From Kitagawia praeruptora (lineage: Eukaryota > Streptophyta > Magnoliopsida > Apiales > Apiaceae): DNA of 64,000 nucleotides. The notes below the pieces were generated by a model. The model was not told where the DNA came from and ran no database searches. It was given only the letters and a program-made list of their open reading frames with translations. Positions 60,532-64,000 of this stretch are shown piece by piece (positions within the stretch are counted from its first letter, which is position 1; each line of letters opens with the position of its first letter). The translations under genes and the position numbers were made by a program. The stretch is from NCBI GenBank assembly GCA_037693485.1, contig CM075351.1:11279001-11343000 (forward strand), written 5' to 3'.

Positions 60532-61991
60532 TCCTTATATATAACAAGTGTAAGGGGGATCTTATCCATTAAATTTTGGTTTGGTCACTGTGGTTTGGTC
60601 ACTGTACCGTTAAAATAATCTCAATCGTCGAATCTAATATTTTTAAAAATAGACGATCAAGATTATATCATATTAAAGGAAATTATAATCTAAAAAGGAT
60701 ATCACTCTACTACCAAAATAATCTCAACCGTGGAATCTAATATTTTTAAAAATATACGCTCAAGATAATATCATATTAAAAAAGAAATTATTATCTAAAA
60801 AGGATATCATTAAAAAAGGTGGTATTGGAATTGATTTTTTTTAAAAAAATATAATATGAAAAGGATTATAACTAAAAAAAATCGCCACAAAAAATTAAAG
60901 TATACGTAGATTATCATACTCAATCAAATACTCAGATAAAGAAAAATCATCACAAAGAATGTGCTAATATAGAAATATAACTACAAATAATGAAACTGAA
61001 AAAACCATTTCAAAGATTTTCAAACAGCCCAAAACACTATCCAAGAGCTCTGCAAAAGGTGTTCAACTATAAATTAACAGTGCCTATATTATCTTTTAGT
61101 GTAAAAATATAATATGAAAAGGATTATATCTAAAATAAATCTCCATAAAAAATTAAGGGATATTCCAAATGGTACCACTATACAATTGACTTTTCCATTT
61201 GGTACCATCCAACATTTTTGACTTACAAGTGGTACCACTGTACTTTTGGCTTCATCTATTTTATACCATTATGTCAAGCAAACGTTAATCAGACGTTAGA
61301 TTATTCTTAGTGGTACCACTATACAATTGGTTTTTCCATATAGTGTCATTCAATATTTTTTACTTCTACGTGGTACCATTTTTCTCACTAAAATCAATTT
61401 TTTCTTGGAATTTTCACAACTTATCTATATGATTTGTCAGTAATAAGTCATTGATTCTCTAACTATCACTACTTCTGATAAACAATCAAGTCATTCATTA
61501 GACTCGGATCCAATTGTCCAATCATAATAAACTTTGATCAATAGTTCAAAATATTAAATTAATATATAATATATAGAATCAACCCGTATGAACATATACA
61601 TATATAATGTGTGCTAGTGAGAGAATCAATGACTTATTATAGAGTATAACTATATAGATAAGTTGTGAAATTCAGAGGAAAATTTGACCTAAGTGAGAGA
61701 AAAATGGTACCACGTAGAAGTTAAAAATATTGAAGGGTACCATATGGAAAAACCAATTGTATAGTGGTACCATTAAGAATAGTCTAACGTCTCACTAACG
61801 TTTGCTTGACAGAATGGTATAAAAATGGATGAAGCCAAAAGTACAGTGGTACCACTTGGAAGTCAAAAATGTTGGATGGTACCAAATGGAAAAGCCAATT
61901 GTACAGTGGTGCCATTTGGAATATCCCAAAAATTAAAGTATACGTAGATTATCAAATTATTAGTTTACATATCAAATTTTTGTTATGAAAT

Positions 61992-62030
<39 letters not shown>

Positions 62031-62404
62031 ATATTTTACACGTTCAATTTATTATGTATTTCATCTTGAATTCTTAAAACTTGAATTTGATGATTTTACA
62101 GCCTACATGAAATTAACAAAATAATCTTTAAATTAGTGATGATTTAACAATTTTCTCCAATTAAAACTACAAAGAAACAAAAGAGAGATGAAATTGACGA
62201 TTTTTTATATTAAAAATTCTATTCTATTCAGGAAATCTACTTATATTTTGTTTTGATTATCAAAATAACCTTTTTATTATTTGAAGATAGTTATACTAAC
62301 AATCAAATACTTAAAATAGCAAATTTGAAAATAAAACATACAAAATTAAATTATTAAATAAATAAATTTTAAAAGAATCGTGCATCGCACGGGCTATAAG
62401 CTAG
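60532..62404 (+). mobile_element. Helitron (non-autonomous)
   Basis: Starts TCCTTATATATAACAAGTG after an A. Ends with hairpin CGTGCATCGCACG and GGGCTATAAGCTAG before a T, the A|TC...CTAG|T layout of Helitrons. No Rep/helicase. A partial internal duplication ('aatatgaaaaggattata' at 60852 and 61090) is present, and a Mutator-type MITE is inserted at 61157. A (TA)n run lies at about 61996-62024. Confidence 0.75.
61148..61936. mobile_element. Mutator-type MITE, 771 bp
   Basis: 61157-61927 with long (about 250-300 bp) inverted ends starting GGGATATTCCAAATGG and rich in GGTACCA. 9-bp target duplication AAAAATTAA (61148-61156 and 61928-61936). The uninterrupted Helitron sequence is visible at 60887-60910. 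No MURA transposase. Confidence 0.9.
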
Positions 62405-62859
62405 TCTTTTTTATAATATGTACAAATGCAATAGTATTGGGTGCTTAATATTTTACAATCTATTAATTTCATCATTTCAATTTATCTCTTCTCTTTTTAT
62501 AATTTTCCAAACACATATTCATATCTCTCGTATTTATATATACGAAAAATATTTGAAATTATGTTAAGTTATAAAGATGACAACTCTAAAAATATGATAT
62601 ATGTTATATATAAAAAATAATATAATTAACATTCAAATCAAAATCAAAAAAGATATAAATTTCTGGATCATAAATATTACAAAAGTACAATATTTAAAAT
62701 AATCAATTACATTATGACTCAACCATAAAGTATGGTACATATGAATTTTTATATAATATATTGATCAATATTATATATAATATAATATATAATGGTTAAG
62801 TTATAACATATATATTTAGATCAATATACGATACAATCAAAAAATTTGATCTTAGATTT
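62405..62859. other. AT-rich spacer
   Basis: Between the Helitron end and the copia LTR; no coding signal or further element ends seen. Confidence 0.45.
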
Positions 62860-63920
62860 TGTTGGGATTTATGGGTGATAGCATAGAGACAACTTAACTA
62901 TATTTTCCTGTACTTAGTTTTTACTAAGTTGAACATACTGTCACAGCCAGAGTATGTATGTCTTCATATTCGAATAATTGCTATCATGTAATAATTGTGT
63001 GATTTGGGAGAAGTTCATGCATTTGTTCAAGCCTCAAGGAATACATCCAGAAGACAGCAAGAATAAAGGTTACTGTCATGTTCCTGACAGTAATGTTTCA
63101 AGAAGACAAATTTTGCAAAGTCACGACAAAGCTACATTTGACAACAACATTGGCCGAAGCAAGAGAAAGTGACATTCTCACACTTGACAGCAAGTCTGGA
63201 GTTCCGACAGCAACATTGGCGGGAGCTCGTACTGTCAACCAATGAATATTCCTTTGACAACAGACTCTGCGGTTAAGGTTACTGTCACCTTGAATTATTT
63301 GAATTGGGTATTTTCTCAGTCAAAGCCCGTGACAGGTTACATGTTCAAGAAACAGATTTGCTACAACACACTATCGTTTGTAGTAGACCTGCAAGACTAC
63401 GACAGAAGCTTAAGAGATTCACAAGACAAGGCTGGTCAATTCGAGGAGCATGTGATATCCACATATACTAGAATTGTATTAGCTAGAAATAGAAAGAATC
63501 TAGGTTGCTTTACTTATAACATTTAACATGTCTGTATAGCAATTAGGGAAAGTCACATGGGTGTGCAAATTGTAATGAGCTGCCACTTGAAAACGACAGC
63601 AGCTCAACACCCCATGCGATAGGGACAACAGAGTATCTTAGTCTACTTAGATACATCTTAGATTATTTTCTATTCATGTACGCACACGAAGCAATCTGTA
63701 TCTCTTGAGATATCGAAGCTGGAGAAACTCTCTCCAGGTTATAGCAACAGTTCACACAAAATAAATAAAACATTTATTTTATGAGAAATCTTGTTTCACT
63801 TATTGCTTGCATACATCTACTGATAATCTATAATCTTTATATTCGTTGTTGATTTAAAGATTCGATTTTATCAGTATTGCATTCACCCCCCCCCTTCTGC
63901 AATACTCCGGGACCAACAAC

Positions 63921-63932
63921 TGGTATCAGAGC
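63921..63932 (+). promoter_or_regulatory. Primer-binding site of the copia element
   Basis: TGGTATCAGAGC, complementary to the 3' end of initiator Met tRNA, two bases after the LTR. Confidence 0.9.
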
Positions 63933-63961
63933 ATACAGATTGATACACAAATCTGAAGATC

Positions 63962-64000
63962 ATGACGAGTATTCAGAAGTCAAGTGGAATCAAGATTCCA
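63962..64000 (+). CDS. Copia gag start (partial)
   Basis: ATG then TSIQKSSGIKIP to the window edge, like the usual start of copia Gag. The frame is open to the last base. Too short to classify further. Confidence 0.6.
   Translation, partial: MTSIQKSSGIKIP

Larger units (their letters stand above)
62860..64000 (+). mobile_element. Ty1/copia-type LTR retrotransposon, 5' end
   Basis: LTR 62860-63918 (1059 bp), TGTTGG...CCAACA. Primer site TGGTATCAGAGC at 63921-63932 and the start of gag at 63962 follow. The element runs off the window. A run of nine C lies at about 63886. The LTR carries about ten TGACAG/CTGTCA-type words. Confidence 0.85.

Noticed and set aside
62978..63526. Small ORFs (64 and 94 codons) as host genes
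   Set aside because: Both lie inside the copia LTR and have no recognisable domain.

Overview
This is a repeat-dominated piece of a eudicot nuclear genome. The evidence is plant-type spliced genes (GH17/X8 glucanase, F-box/DUF295 proteins), GT-AG introns, Stowaway, Harbinger, hAT, Mutator, CACTA and Helitron elements, and Ty3/gypsy and Ty1/copia retrotransposons with plant-type primer sites. The base composition is strongly AT-rich. I cannot name the species from the sequence. All annotation rests on reading the sequence and the translations by eye.

Layout. 1-830: 3' end of a beta-1,3-glucanase gene with an X8 (CBM43) domain. 1927-7907: a locally triplicated segment carrying fragments of a SPA/COP1-like WD40 gene, split by a 2.8-kb minus-strand Helitron (3402-6172), which itself holds a retroposed sequence, and by a Stowaway MITE. 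8121-9056: a decayed CDK-like kinase C-terminus (minus). 9544-14683: two paralogous F-box/DUF295 genes (minus). The left one is broken by a 724-bp hAT MITE. The right one is intact but has an exact 207-bp tandem duplication across an exon-intron-exon junction that creates a potential 51-bp extra exon. A gypsy gag remnant lies between them. 15091-17063: a ~2-kb inverted-arm, Helitron-related structure. 18259-18643: a Harbinger-type MITE.

The centre of the window, 18797-56604, is one insertion nest four levels deep. A degenerate hAT transposon (18805-56596, 8-bp TSD GGACCGGC) was hit by a minus-strand, pol-less gypsy (Tat/Athila-like) element (19863-56395, LTRs of exactly 1368 bp, TSD CTATT). 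Its gag-like ORF was then hit by a second, chromovirus (Del/Tekay)-like element (23100-54117), whose fifth LTR carries two copies of one Stowaway hairpin MITE. The Tekay-like element is a tandem array: five ~4.93-kb LTRs separated by four 1459-bp non-coding internal regions (LTR-int-LTR-int-LTR-int-LTR-int-LTR), each internal region with its own Met-type primer site and polypurine tract. The outermost LTRs share variants that the three inner LTRs lack. This is the most unusual object here.

56605-64000: more transposon debris. It includes a 150-bp hairpin MITE, a perfect 248-bp palindrome (58321-58568), a CACTA terminus with subterminal repeats (to 59406), a Helitron (60532-62404) containing a 771-bp Mutator-type MITE with 9-bp TSD, and the 5' LTR, primer site and gag start of a copia element (62860 to the window edge).

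Functionally, the only host genes that look potentially expressed are the glucanase (start outside the window) and the right-hand F-box gene. They are not related in pathway. The rest is the record of transposition, recombination and gene decay.
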